A stretch of 64,000 bases of DNA from Streptomyces sp. ISL-43 (lineage in GTDB: Bacteria > Actinomycetota > Actinomycetes > Streptomycetales > Streptomycetaceae), in the NCBI RefSeq assembly GCF_018614195.1, contig NZ_JAGGOT010000034.1, forward strand, positions 124,001-188,000, given 5' to 3'. Below the pieces are notes generated by a model that made no database searches, was not told the DNA's origin, and was given only the letters and a program-made list of their open reading frames with translations. Shown here in pieces: positions 54,969-62,602 of the stretch; position 1 is the stretch's first letter; each line of letters starts with the position of its first letter. The position numbers and the translations under genes were made by a program.

Positions 54969-55973
54969 ATGCCCATCACCCTCGCGCAGGCGCAGGTGAA
55001 CACCCAGGCGGACATCGACTACGCCGTCATCGACAACCTCCGCCGCTACTCCTGGCTGCTCGACCAGATCGTGTTCGACGACACGGTCACCCCCGGCACC
55101 GCCGGCGGAAGCCTCACCTACGGCTACACCCGCCTGACGACCGCCGCCCCGGCCGCGTTCCGAGCGATCAACTCGGAGTACACGCCCGGGCAGGCGACCC
55201 GGACCCGCTACACCGTGGACCTCAAGCCCATGGGTGGCTCGTTCTCCGTCGACCGCGTCCTGAAGAACCTCGGCGCCGCGGCGACCAACGAGGTCACGTT
55301 CCAGATGCAGCAGCTGGAGACCTCCATCCGGACCCGCTTCGCCCAGGAACTCATCCTCGGTGACACCGCGGTCGACGCGAACGGCTACGACGGCCTGTCC
55401 AAGCTCCTCGTCGGCTCCTCCACCGAGCGCACCGCGGTCGTGGCGGACTGGACCGCAGCCACCGTCATCACGCAGCCCCTGGCGATGGCCCGCCTCGACG
55501 AGGTCGACGAGTGGCTGTCCTCGATCGTCCCCTCCCACACCGGCGGCGGCGACCAGGGCACCCCGGGCGCTCTCCCGCCCGGCACGAAGGCCATCCTCGG
55601 CAACACCAAGAGCATCACCCGGTTCAAGGCGCTGGCCCGCTGGGCGGCGCTCTACAGCATGGAGCAGGACTCCCTCGGTCGGAAGATCGAGCGCTACGGA
55701 GACTGGGTCCTCGTCGACCTCGGCGACCGGGCCGACGGCGCATCCCCGATCATCCCCGTCTCCAGCTCCAGCACGGACCTGTACGCGGTCACCTTCGGCC
55801 TCGACTCCGTCCACGCCGCGTCCGCCGCTGGCCAGCCCATCGTGCAGACGTGGCTGCCGGACTTCTCCACCGCTGGCGCCGTCAAGACCGGCGAGATCGA
55901 GATGGGCCCGGCCGCGCTCGTCGTGAAGAACACGAAGGCCGCTGGCGTGCTCCGCGGCATCGACGTCGTCTGA
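54969..55973 (+). CDS. Major capsid protein
   Basis: A 334-residue HK97-fold capsid protein. E-loop-like region GGSLTYGYTRLTT and N-terminal helix IDYAVIDNLRRYSWLLDQIV; P-domain helix NEVTFQMQQLETSIRTRFAQ; late ILGNTKSITRFKALAR; C-terminal AALVVKNTKAAGVLRGIDVV. Immediately follows the scaffold gene with an AAGGAG RBS. Confidence 0.87.
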   Translation: MPITLAQAQVNTQADIDYAVIDNLRRYSWLLDQIVFDDTVTPGTAGGSLTYGYTRLTTAAPAAFRAINSEYTPGQATRTRYTVDLKPMGGSFSVDRVLKNLGAAATNEVTFQMQQLETSIRTRFAQELILGDTAVDANGYDGLSKLLVGSSTERTAVVADWTAATVITQPLAMARLDEVDEWLSSIVPSHTGGGDQGTPGALPPGTKAILGNTKSITRFKALARWAALYSMEQDSLGRKIERYGDWVLVDLGDRADGASPIIPVSSSSTDLYAVTFGLDSVHAASAAGQPIVQTWLPDFSTAGAVKTGEIEMGPAALVVKNTKAAGVLRGIDVV

Positions 55974-55987
55974 GAGGGGTGGACCGC

Positions 55988-56209
55988 ATGCAGTACCGCA
56001 TCACCGCGCCCGTCATCGACTTCACCGGCGTCTCCGCGGGCGTCAACTTCACCGGCGGCACCGCCGACATCGACGTCCCGGACGACGTGCAGCACCCGTA
56101 TGCGCGGGCGCTGGCCTACTTCCGGTCCCAGGGCTACGGCGTCGACGAGGTCGAGCCGGAGAAGCCCGCCAGCAGCCGCAAGACGACTCCGAAGGGGGCT
56201 GACCAGTGA
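55988..56209 (+). CDS. Small head-associated protein, unknown
   Basis: A 73-residue protein (FTGVSAGVNFTGGTADIDVP, YARALAYFRSQGYGVDEVE) with a Lys/Ser tail. It recurs next to capsid genes and is possibly a cement or connector accessory. Preceded by AGAGGGG. Confidence 0.6.
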   Translation: MQYRITAPVIDFTGVSAGVNFTGGTADIDVPDDVQHPYARALAYFRSQGYGVDEVEPEKPASSRKTTPKGADQ

Positions 56210-56793
56210 GCCAGCTCGGTGCCTACACCCGCAACGTGCGCGACGCGCTCGCGCACATCAACTTGGCCGACCCGGCCAGCCCGGACACCTTCTACCGGCG
56301 CAACCTGCCGCGCGTGGGCCTGTACGACTCGGCCAGCGACTCCGGCCAGGTGGCCCTCGCCACCGGCGTGATGACCTCCGTGCCGATCTACCTCCAGGCC
56401 GGAGACGTCATCACGAACCTCAGCTTCCGCTCCGGAGCGACGGCGGCCGGCACGCCCACCGCATGGTGGTTCGCCCTGTACTCCGACGCGGCAACCCCGG
56501 CCCTGCTCGCGCAGACCGCCGACCAGACGTCCACCGCGTGGGCCGCGAACACCACGATGACGAAGGCCCTCGCAGCCGCCTACACGGTGCCGAAGACCGG
56601 CGTCTACTGGGCGGCGATCAACGTCACGGCGACGACCCCGCCGACCCTGCTCGGTGCCTGCGCGGCGCCGGCCATCGTGACCGGTGAGCGGAACCTGTCC
56701 CAGTCGTCCGGCTCGGCGCTCACCACGACCGCGCCGGCCACCATCGCGACGCCGACGGCCAAGCAGTTCGTGCCGTACGTCGTGGCCACGTGA
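56206..56793 (+). CDS. Head decoration or fibre-like protein
   Basis: A 195-residue beta-rich, Ala/Thr-rich protein (RVGLYDSASDSGQVALATGV, PTAWWFALYSDAATPALLAQ, TGVYWAAINVTATTPPTLLG). It resembles receptor-binding or decoration beta-sandwiches. The location between capsid and connectors suggests capsid surface. GTG overlaps the previous stop. Confidence 0.6.
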   Translation: MSQLGAYTRNVRDALAHINLADPASPDTFYRRNLPRVGLYDSASDSGQVALATGVMTSVPIYLQAGDVITNLSFRSGATAAGTPTAWWFALYSDAATPALLAQTADQTSTAWAANTTMTKALAAAYTVPKTGVYWAAINVTATTPPTLLGACAAPAIVTGERNLSQSSGSALTTTAPATIATPTAKQFVPYVVAT

Positions 56794-56803
56794 GGGGGCT
56801 GAC

Positions 56804-57310
56804 ATGGCTCTGACCACCACAATCGGCGTGACCGTCGATGGGATCTACACCAAGACCGCAGACCTTTCGACGGCTGCAGACAACCTGTCAAAGCGGTACG
56901 GCGCGTACCTCGCGACCGGCACCGGCGCCGGCAAGGCAGACCTGCGGTTCGCGGACACCCGCACGCTCGCGGCGTCCGCGACGGAGGACATCGACCTGGC
57001 CGGAAGCCTCGTGGACATCTACGGGGCGACGCTCACCTTCGCGAAGGTCAAGGCCATCGTGATCGCGGCTGCGGCCGGGAACACCAACAACGTGGTCATC
57101 GGCGCGGGAACCAACCCGTGGATCACCGCGCTCAACAGCACGGGCACGATCACCCTCCGCCCGGGCGCGTTCATCATGCTCGGTGCGGGTGCGGCGGACG
57201 CCACGACCTACGCGGTCACGGCGGGTACCGGCGACATCCTGAAGATCACCAACTCGGCTGGTTCCACCTCGGTGTCCTACGACATCGTGATCATCGGTTC
57301 CAGCGCGTAG
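56804..57310 (+). CDS. Second decoration-like beta protein
   Basis: A 168-residue, Thr/Ala/Gly-rich beta protein (TTTIGVTVDGIYTKTADLST, FAKVKAIVIAAAAGNTNNVV, ILKITNSAGSTSVSYDIVII). Likely a virion surface protein. Follows after 10 nt. Confidence 0.6.
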   Translation: MALTTTIGVTVDGIYTKTADLSTAADNLSKRYGAYLATGTGAGKADLRFADTRTLAASATEDIDLAGSLVDIYGATLTFAKVKAIVIAAAAGNTNNVVIGAGTNPWITALNSTGTITLRPGAFIMLGAGAADATTYAVTAGTGDILKITNSAGSTSVSYDIVIIGSSA

Positions 57311-57321
57311 GAGGTGGCGGC

Positions 57322-57738
57322 ATGGCCCGCATCTACGCCACCGCCGAGCAGTACGAGACGCACACCGGGGGCGCCCCGCCCGCCAACATCGACTACCGGC
57401 TCGCCCGCGCGAGCGCCATGCTCGACGCGCAGGTGTTCCGGTACTGCGTGTACGCCGTCGACGACACCGGCCTCCCCACAGACACGGTGGTGGCCGCCGC
57501 GTTCGCCGACGCAGTGTGCGCGCAGGCCCAATGGGGCGTCGAGGTCGGCGACACCGTCGGGGCCGCCGGCGTGGGCTACGGCTCGGCGAGGATCGGCTCT
57601 GTCGACCTCGGCCGGTCCGTCACCGCCGTGTCCGGGGCGGACTCCCCAGCCCGGCAGATCGCCCCCGCAGTGTGGGACGCGCTCCAGGCCCCGGACCTCA
57701 CCCCGGACCGTATCCAGCTCGGGATGGTGGCCTGGTGA
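57322..57738 (+). CDS. Head-tail adaptor protein (probable)
   Basis: A 138-residue helical protein (YATAEQYETHTGGAPPANID, YRLARASAMLDAQVFRY, VVAAAFADAVCAQAQWGVEV) of connector type. RBS GGAGGTGG. Overlaps the next gene by 4 nt. Confidence 0.68.
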   Translation: MARIYATAEQYETHTGGAPPANIDYRLARASAMLDAQVFRYCVYAVDDTGLPTDTVVAAAFADAVCAQAQWGVEVGDTVGAAGVGYGSARIGSVDLGRSVTAVSGADSPARQIAPAVWDALQAPDLTPDRIQLGMVAW

Positions 57739-58055
57739 GCACCATCCCCGGCTGGCTCCTGCGGTACACGATCACCATCGAGGCGTACATCGGAGAGACG
57801 GCGTACGGGCCTCAGTACGCGGCGCCCGTGACTGCGCGCGCCTACACCGAGGAGACGACCCGCACCGCCCGCACGAAGGAGGGCGAGGAGATCACCTCGA
57901 CGGCCACGAAGATCTGGCTGTTCCCCGATCAGGAATGCCCCCCGGAGTCCCGGGTGACGCTCCCCTCCGGGCGGGTCGCCTCGGTCATCACCTCCACCCT
58001 CTACAGCGGCGCCGGCCTGCCGACACCGGACCACCGGGAGGTGACCTGCACGTGA
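57735..58055 (+). CDS. Head-tail stopper-like protein
   Basis: A 106-residue beta-rich protein (WLLRYTITIEAYIGETAYGP, RTKEGEEITSTATKIWLFPD, SRVTLPSGRVASVIT), matching the size and fold of SPP1 gp16-type stoppers. GTG start. Confidence 0.68.
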   Translation: MSTIPGWLLRYTITIEAYIGETAYGPQYAAPVTARAYTEETTRTARTKEGEEITSTATKIWLFPDQECPPESRVTLPSGRVASVITSTLYSGAGLPTPDHREVTCT

Positions 58056-58405
58056 GCCAGTACGTGCGCATGAGCTGGCAGGGCGGCCGCCTCGGGGCGA
58101 CCACCCGCGGCCGGGCCGCAGCCGAGGAGGGCCTCCAGAGAGCTTTGGAGCACCTCCTCACCGAGTCCCGGAAGCTGGTGCCGCTCGACGAGGGCACCCT
58201 CGAACGGTCGGGCCGGGTCGTTCGGGCCGGAACGGACGGCTTCGTCACCTACGACACCGTGTACGCCCGCCGCCAGCACGAAGAGCTGACCTGGAAGCAC
58301 CTCCCCGGCCGCTCCGCGAAGTATCTGGAGATCCCCTTCAACCGGGACAGAGACGTCATGCTCCGGCTCATGCAGGTGCCGCTACGGAGGTGGCTGCGTG
58401 GCTGA
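58052..58405 (+). CDS. Minor capsid / tail-completion protein (HK97 gp10-like)
   Basis: A 117-residue protein with LQRALEHLLTESRKLVPLDE, GTLERSGRVV and DTVYARRQHEELTWKHLPGR, the usual gp10 motifs (LVPVDTGxLxxS ... YAxxQHE). Joins head and tail. Confidence 0.78.
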   Translation: MSQYVRMSWQGGRLGATTRGRAAAEEGLQRALEHLLTESRKLVPLDEGTLERSGRVVRAGTDGFVTYDTVYARRQHEELTWKHLPGRSAKYLEIPFNRDRDVMLRLMQVPLRRWLRG

Positions 58406-58820
58406 CCTCCTCGACGGCCTCGCCCGGCACCTCGCCGGACAGGGCCTCGGCGTCTACGACCCGACCGGCGCCAGCGGCAACATCTTCCTCGAAGCCAAGC
58501 CCTCCACCCCGGACGCGTGCATCGTCCTGACCGTCTACGACGACGGCGGCGAATCCGACAGCCAACTCGGCTACGACGACGCCCCCGTCCAAGTCCGAGT
58601 ACGCGGCACCACCGACCCCCGCGTAAGCCGCCAGCTGTGCGAGTCGATCCGCAGCGAGCTCCACGGCCTCGGCGAGACCACCCTCCCCGACGGCACCTAC
58701 CTGCTGCTCTCCCGCGCCAACCAAGCCGTGGCCGGCATCGGCACGGACGAGAACCGGCGCCACGAGCATGTGTGCAACCTGCGGATGCGGGTCCGCAGCA
58801 TCACCGCGCACCGCGTCTGA
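58398..58820 (+). CDS. Tail terminator-like protein
   Basis: A 140-residue protein (LARHLAGQGLGVYDPTGASG, ACIVLTVYDDGGESDSQLGY, PVQVRVRGTTDPRVSRQLCE), the pattern of siphophage tail terminators (minor capsid family). GTG start; overlaps the previous gene by 8 nt. Confidence 0.72.
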   Translation: MADLLDGLARHLAGQGLGVYDPTGASGNIFLEAKPSTPDACIVLTVYDDGGESDSQLGYDDAPVQVRVRGTTDPRVSRQLCESIRSELHGLGETTLPDGTYLLLSRANQAVAGIGTDENRRHEHVCNLRMRVRSITAHRV

Positions 58821-58839
58821 CCCACCCCCCGTTCCTTCA

Positions 58840-58863
58840 GCCCGTACGGCACTGCCGACGGGC
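58840..58863 (+). terminator. Hairpin before the major tail gene
   Basis: GCCCGT/ACGGGC outer and CGGC/GCCG inner stems with a three-base loop. May attenuate or process late mRNA so that the major tail gene is expressed at a different level. Confidence 0.5.
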
Positions 58864-58891
58864 TCCTCGCCATGCCCGGAGGAGAACAGCC

Positions 58892-59350
58892 ATGGCAGTG
58901 ACCACGTACAACGCGCGTGATGCGCGCTTCCAGATCGAGGACTACAACGCACCCGGCACCTGGGTGGACATCGCGGTCGGCGCGATCAACACGTGGACCA
59001 AGTCGGAGGAGGAGGAGACCACCGACATCACCACCTTCGGCAGCGCCGGTCAGTCCGAGTCGTACAAAATGCAGATCGGCAAATCCGTGCAGCTGGAGGG
59101 CTTCCGGCTGCGGGACCCGGTCACGTTCGCTCTCGACCCGGGGCAGACCATCGTCGAGGGCATGAACGAGCGCCTCGGCCCGGACTCCCTGACGGGCTTC
59201 CGGTACGCGCACGTCACGGACACCTCGTGGGTCGTCTTCACGAAGGCCCGCATCACGCTCGGCGACCAGGGCGGCGGCAACAACGACGAGGTCAGCTGGA
59301 GCGCCACGTTCACCCGCTCTGGCCCGTCCACGACGGCGGTCAAGTCGTGA
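58892..59350 (+). CDS. Major tail tube protein
   Basis: A 152-residue protein. FQIEDYNAPGTWVDIAVG, then TDITTFGSAGQSESYKMQIG and a terminal SWSATFTRSG fit siphophage tube proteins (typical DxTTFGS). A strong GGAGGAGA RBS precedes the ATG, in line with high expression. Overlaps the chaperone gene by 4 nt. Confidence 0.85.
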   Translation: MAVTTYNARDARFQIEDYNAPGTWVDIAVGAINTWTKSEEEETTDITTFGSAGQSESYKMQIGKSVQLEGFRLRDPVTFALDPGQTIVEGMNERLGPDSLTGFRYAHVTDTSWVVFTKARITLGDQGGGNNDEVSWSATFTRSGPSTTAVKS

Positions 59351-59826
59351 CCGTGCCCAAGACCCGGCAGGCGCCGGACTCCTTCGACGCGTACTGGGCT
59401 GAGGTCAGCGGCGCCCGAACGGAGACCATCCGCGGCATCACCGTGCGGGTCCCGGTCGACGTGCCGATGGTCCTGGAACAGCGCATGGCCGACCTCCAGG
59501 ACTCCGAGCAGGAGGAGGACATCGCCGAACTCGTCGCGTTCCTCTTCAACGTCGGCCCGGACACCCTTAGCACCTGGCGACAGAAGGGCATGGGCCTGAC
59601 CGAGTTCCAGGTCGTCCTGGCCTGGGGCCTCGCGCACGCCAGCGGCAGCGACCTGACATTCGCCCAGGCGCACGAGCTGGTCAAGAAGGCCGAGGCCGAG
59701 GGAAAAGCCCAGGCGGCCGCCCCGAACCGAGCCGCGAGGCGCGCCTCATCCGCCAGTACTGGTGGGCGCTCGAAGCCGACTTCCGGGCGCGCTACGGCAT
59801 CACCCCGGAAGGTCTCGCGCGGCTGA
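59347..59826 (+). CDS. Tail assembly chaperone, short form (gpG-like)
   Basis: A 159-residue protein (VPVDVPMVLEQRMADLQDSE, EDIAELVAFLFNVGPDTLST) ending in a Ser/Arg-rich tail. Position between tube and tape measure identifies it. The slippery heptamer near codons 118-120 allows the longer GT fusion. Confidence 0.85.
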   Translation: MTVPKTRQAPDSFDAYWAEVSGARTETIRGITVRVPVDVPMVLEQRMADLQDSEQEEDIAELVAFLFNVGPDTLSTWRQKGMGLTEFQVVLAWGLAHASGSDLTFAQAHELVKKAEAEGKAQAAAPNRAARRASSASTGGRSKPTSGRATASPRKVSRG

Positions 59827-59951
59827 GCCGCCGCACCTTCCGCGCCTACATGTACGGCCTGCCAGCGGAGTCCAGCTTCATGCAGCTGGCCGGCAAGCAG
59901 CTCGCCGTGATCGATGACGACGCCATGATCCGCGCTGCCCTTCGCAGCTGA
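59347..59951 (+). CDS. Tail assembly chaperone, -1 frameshift fusion (gpGT-like)
   Basis: After a -1 slip on GGGAAAA the ribosome reads the overlapping frame from 59706 to the stop at 59949-59951, adding about 81 residues (LIRQYWWALEADFRARYGIT, RLSRRTFRAYMYGLPAESSF, IDDDAMIRAALRS). This segment looks like a genuine T domain and has no start of its own. The fusion should be about 201 residues. Confidence 0.8.
59700..59706 (+). other. Programmed -1 ribosomal frameshift site
   Basis: G GGA AAA is in the correct zero-frame phase (codons GGA at 59701 and AAA at 59704), an X XXY YYZ heptamer as in lambda G/GT. The sequence downstream is GC-rich and can form structure. Confidence 0.85.
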
Positions 59952-59970
59952 CCTCGAAGGGGGCGCCCCC

Positions 59971-62592
59971 ATGGCCATGACCATCGGTGAGCTCGTCGCT
60001 GTCGTGCGCGCCGACGAATCAGACTTGGTGCGCGGTCTGGCCCGCGCCCAGCTGAGTGCCGAAGGGTTCACGGTTGACGCGGGCGGCCGGCTGCGTGGCC
60101 TGGCTGGCCGGTTCATCACGGAGTCGGCAGTCATGGACCGGGCGCTCCAGACCGTCGAGGGCGCCCTCGAAGACGTCTCCACCCAGACCACCGAGACCAA
60201 CGCCGTGGTCGAGGTGGAAACCCGGACCATGGCCATGCGGTTCCGGGCCCTGGCGCGCGCTGCGGACGACTTCAGCGACTCACTTGGCGCTCGTCTCGGC
60301 CGTGCCGTGAACGGCCTGCGCGGCATCAACATCAACACGGAGCGGCTCGGCGCCATGGCGGGCCGAATTGGCGGCGTCGCCATGGCCTTCGGCAAATTCG
60401 GTGCCGCGGTCGGTACCGCCGTGCCGCTGGTGGCCAGTCTTGTCGGCCTGGTGGCGCAGATCGCACCGGCGGCCGGCCTCGCGGTGGCCGGGCTGTTCAC
60501 GATGGTCCTCGCCACGCAAACCCTGAAGATCGGTATGCAGGGTGTCGGAGACGCGGTCAAGGCCGCGATGAACCCGTCCGACCCGGAAGCTTTCGCCGAG
60601 GCGATCAAGAACCTTGCGCCGTCCGCGCAGGCGTTCGCGAAGGAAGTCCGCACCCTCCAGCCGCAGATCAAAGCCCTACAGCAGGGCGTCCAGGAACAGC
60701 TCTTCTACAAGTTCGACAAGGTCCTGAAAGACCTCGGCAAGTACACCCTGCCGGTCCTCCACGAAAAGATGGAGGACGCAGCCTCCAGCCTCAACCTGAT
60801 GGGCCGCGGAGTCGGCAACGCCGTCGTGGGCCTGTCCATGTCGGGCACGCTCGGCAAGGCGCTCTCCGGCGCCACCAACGGGCTCTACAACTTGGCCGCT
60901 GTCCCCTCCCAAATTGTCGTTGCCCTGACGCAGGTCGGTGCCGCCGCGGCACCCGCCTTTGGCCGCCTGACCAAAGCTGCGGGCGCGGGTGCGGACCGGC
61001 TCTCTGAGCAGTTCACCCGCGCTTTCGAGAACGGCAGCGTGGAACGGGCCATCGAGCGGGCCATCGTGATCGTCAAGCAGCTCGGCACGGTGATCGGCAA
61101 CATCGGCTCCGTCATCGGCTCGGTTTTCAAGGCTGCGGAGACGTCCGGCGGCGGCTTCATGGGGACGCTCCTGGCCATCACGGGTGCTCTCAAGACGGCC
61201 TTCGCGAGCCCCGAGGTTCAGGGGGGCCTCAGGGCCATCTTCCAGACCATGGCGACGCTCGCTCAGACCGTCGGCCCGCTGATCGTCATGGCCCTCAAGG
61301 CTGTGGCGCCGGTCTTCACCGCGCTCGGGCCGCCCATCCAGCGGATCATCACCCTGCTCGGCGCCGCACTCGGGCCGGTCATCGCTGCACTCGGGCCGGT
61401 CCTGACGATGGCCGCGGTCGCGGTGGGTTCACTGCTGGACGCGGTGGCCCCGCTCCTCCCGGTCATCGGGTCGCTCGTGGCCAAGCTCCTGCCTGCGCTC
61501 ACCCCGCTGCTGGCGCTCGTCGCCAACGTCTTCACCGCGCTGGCGCCGCTCGTCGCGCAGCTCGCGGAAATCCTGATGTCGGCGCTGGAGCCGATCCTTG
61601 CCGCGCTCATCCCGGTCATCCAGCCCATCGTGGACGCGCTGATGGTCCTCGTGAAGGCGGTCCTGCCGATCATCTCGGCGCAGGTGACCGCCTTCGCGCC
61701 GCTCATTGCCAAGCTGGCCGGGATGTTCGCGCAGCTCCTCGTGGCGCTGGCCCCGGTCATCGCCCAGCTCATCCTGCTCGTCGCCAACATCCTGACGAAG
61801 ATGACGCCGATCTTGATTCCGATCATCGAGGCCATCGCGAAGCTGGCCGGGATGTTCGCGAACGAGCTCGGCCGGGTCATCAACTCGGTCATCATCCCCG
61901 CGCTGAACGCGATCGTCCTGCTCCTCAAGGGAGATTTCTCCGGCGCCTGGGACGCCGCCAAAACCATGGTCAAGGGCGCAGTCGACTTCTTCGTTCGGCT
62001 GCTCGTCGAGCTGCCTGCGCGTGCCGGTGCTGCACTCGCCAGCCTGGCGCCTGTGCTGTGGGCGCGCATCCAAGAGGCTGGCGGGCGCTTCAACCAGGGC
62101 GTGAGGGAGAGGCGAGACGAGGCCATCGCCCGCATCCGGGAGATCCCCGGTCAGGCCGCGTCCGCCCTCGGTGACCTGGGGTCCGTCCTGTGGAACGCGG
62201 GCGCCCGGCTGATCGGGGGCCTGATCGACGGCATCAGGTCGAAGATCGGCTCCATCCGGTCCACGCTCGGCGGGATCACCAACATGCTCCCGGACTGGAA
62301 AGGGCCGGCCGCAGTCGACGCCCGGATCCTGCGCCCCGCCGGACGCCTGCTGATGCAGGGCTTCCAGCAGGGCATCAACGACCAGACCCCGGCGCTTCAG
62401 CAGCAGCTCGGCGGCCTCACCGGGGCCCTCCCTGGGATGGCCCTCGGCGGCGCGGGCGGTGGCATGGCTGCCGGCGCGGGCCCGACACGCATCGTCGTCG
62501 AGCTGGCCGGGCCGCAGGAAATGCGGGCTCTGATCCGCGGCATCGTGCAGAAAACGGGCGGCACGGTCGAGACCGTTTTCGGCACACGATAG
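59971..62592 (+). CDS. Tape measure protein
   Basis: An 873-residue tail-length protein. A helical N-terminus and hydrophobic helical stretches (FGAAVGTAVPLVASLVGLVA and others) precede a long middle (about 430-650) of Pro/Leu/Ala repeats such as APLIAKLAGMFAQL and APVIAQLILLVA with roughly 11-residue periodicity. The C-terminal PDWKGPAAVDARILRPAGRL is typical of actinophage tape measures. At about 0.15 nm per residue the tail would be near 130 nm (rule of thumb). Confidence 0.92.
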   Translation: MAMTIGELVAVVRADESDLVRGLARAQLSAEGFTVDAGGRLRGLAGRFITESAVMDRALQTVEGALEDVSTQTTETNAVVEVETRTMAMRFRALARAADDFSDSLGARLGRAVNGLRGININTERLGAMAGRIGGVAMAFGKFGAAVGTAVPLVASLVGLVAQIAPAAGLAVAGLFTMVLATQTLKIGMQGVGDAVKAAMNPSDPEAFAEAIKNLAPSAQAFAKEVRTLQPQIKALQQGVQEQLFYKFDKVLKDLGKYTLPVLHEKMEDAASSLNLMGRGVGNAVVGLSMSGTLGKALSGATNGLYNLAAVPSQIVVALTQVGAAAAPAFGRLTKAAGAGADRLSEQFTRAFENGSVERAIERAIVIVKQLGTVIGNIGSVIGSVFKAAETSGGGFMGTLLAITGALKTAFASPEVQGGLRAIFQTMATLAQTVGPLIVMALKAVAPVFTALGPPIQRIITLLGAALGPVIAALGPVLTMAAVAVGSLLDAVAPLLPVIGSLVAKLLPALTPLLALVANVFTALAPLVAQLAEILMSALEPILAALIPVIQPIVDALMVLVKAVLPIISAQVTAFAPLIAKLAGMFAQLLVALAPVIAQLILLVANILTKMTPILIPIIEAIAKLAGMFANELGRVINSVIIPALNAIVLLLKGDFSGAWDAAKTMVKGAVDFFVRLLVELPARAGAALASLAPVLWARIQEAGGRFNQGVRERRDEAIARIREIPGQAASALGDLGSVLWNAGARLIGGLIDGIRSKIGSIRSTLGGITNMLPDWKGPAAVDARILRPAGRLLMQGFQQGINDQTPALQQQLGGLTGALPGMALGGAGGGMAAGAGPTRIVVELAGPQEMRALIRGIVQKTGGTVETVFGTR

Positions 62593-62602
62593 GAGTCTCG
62601 TC

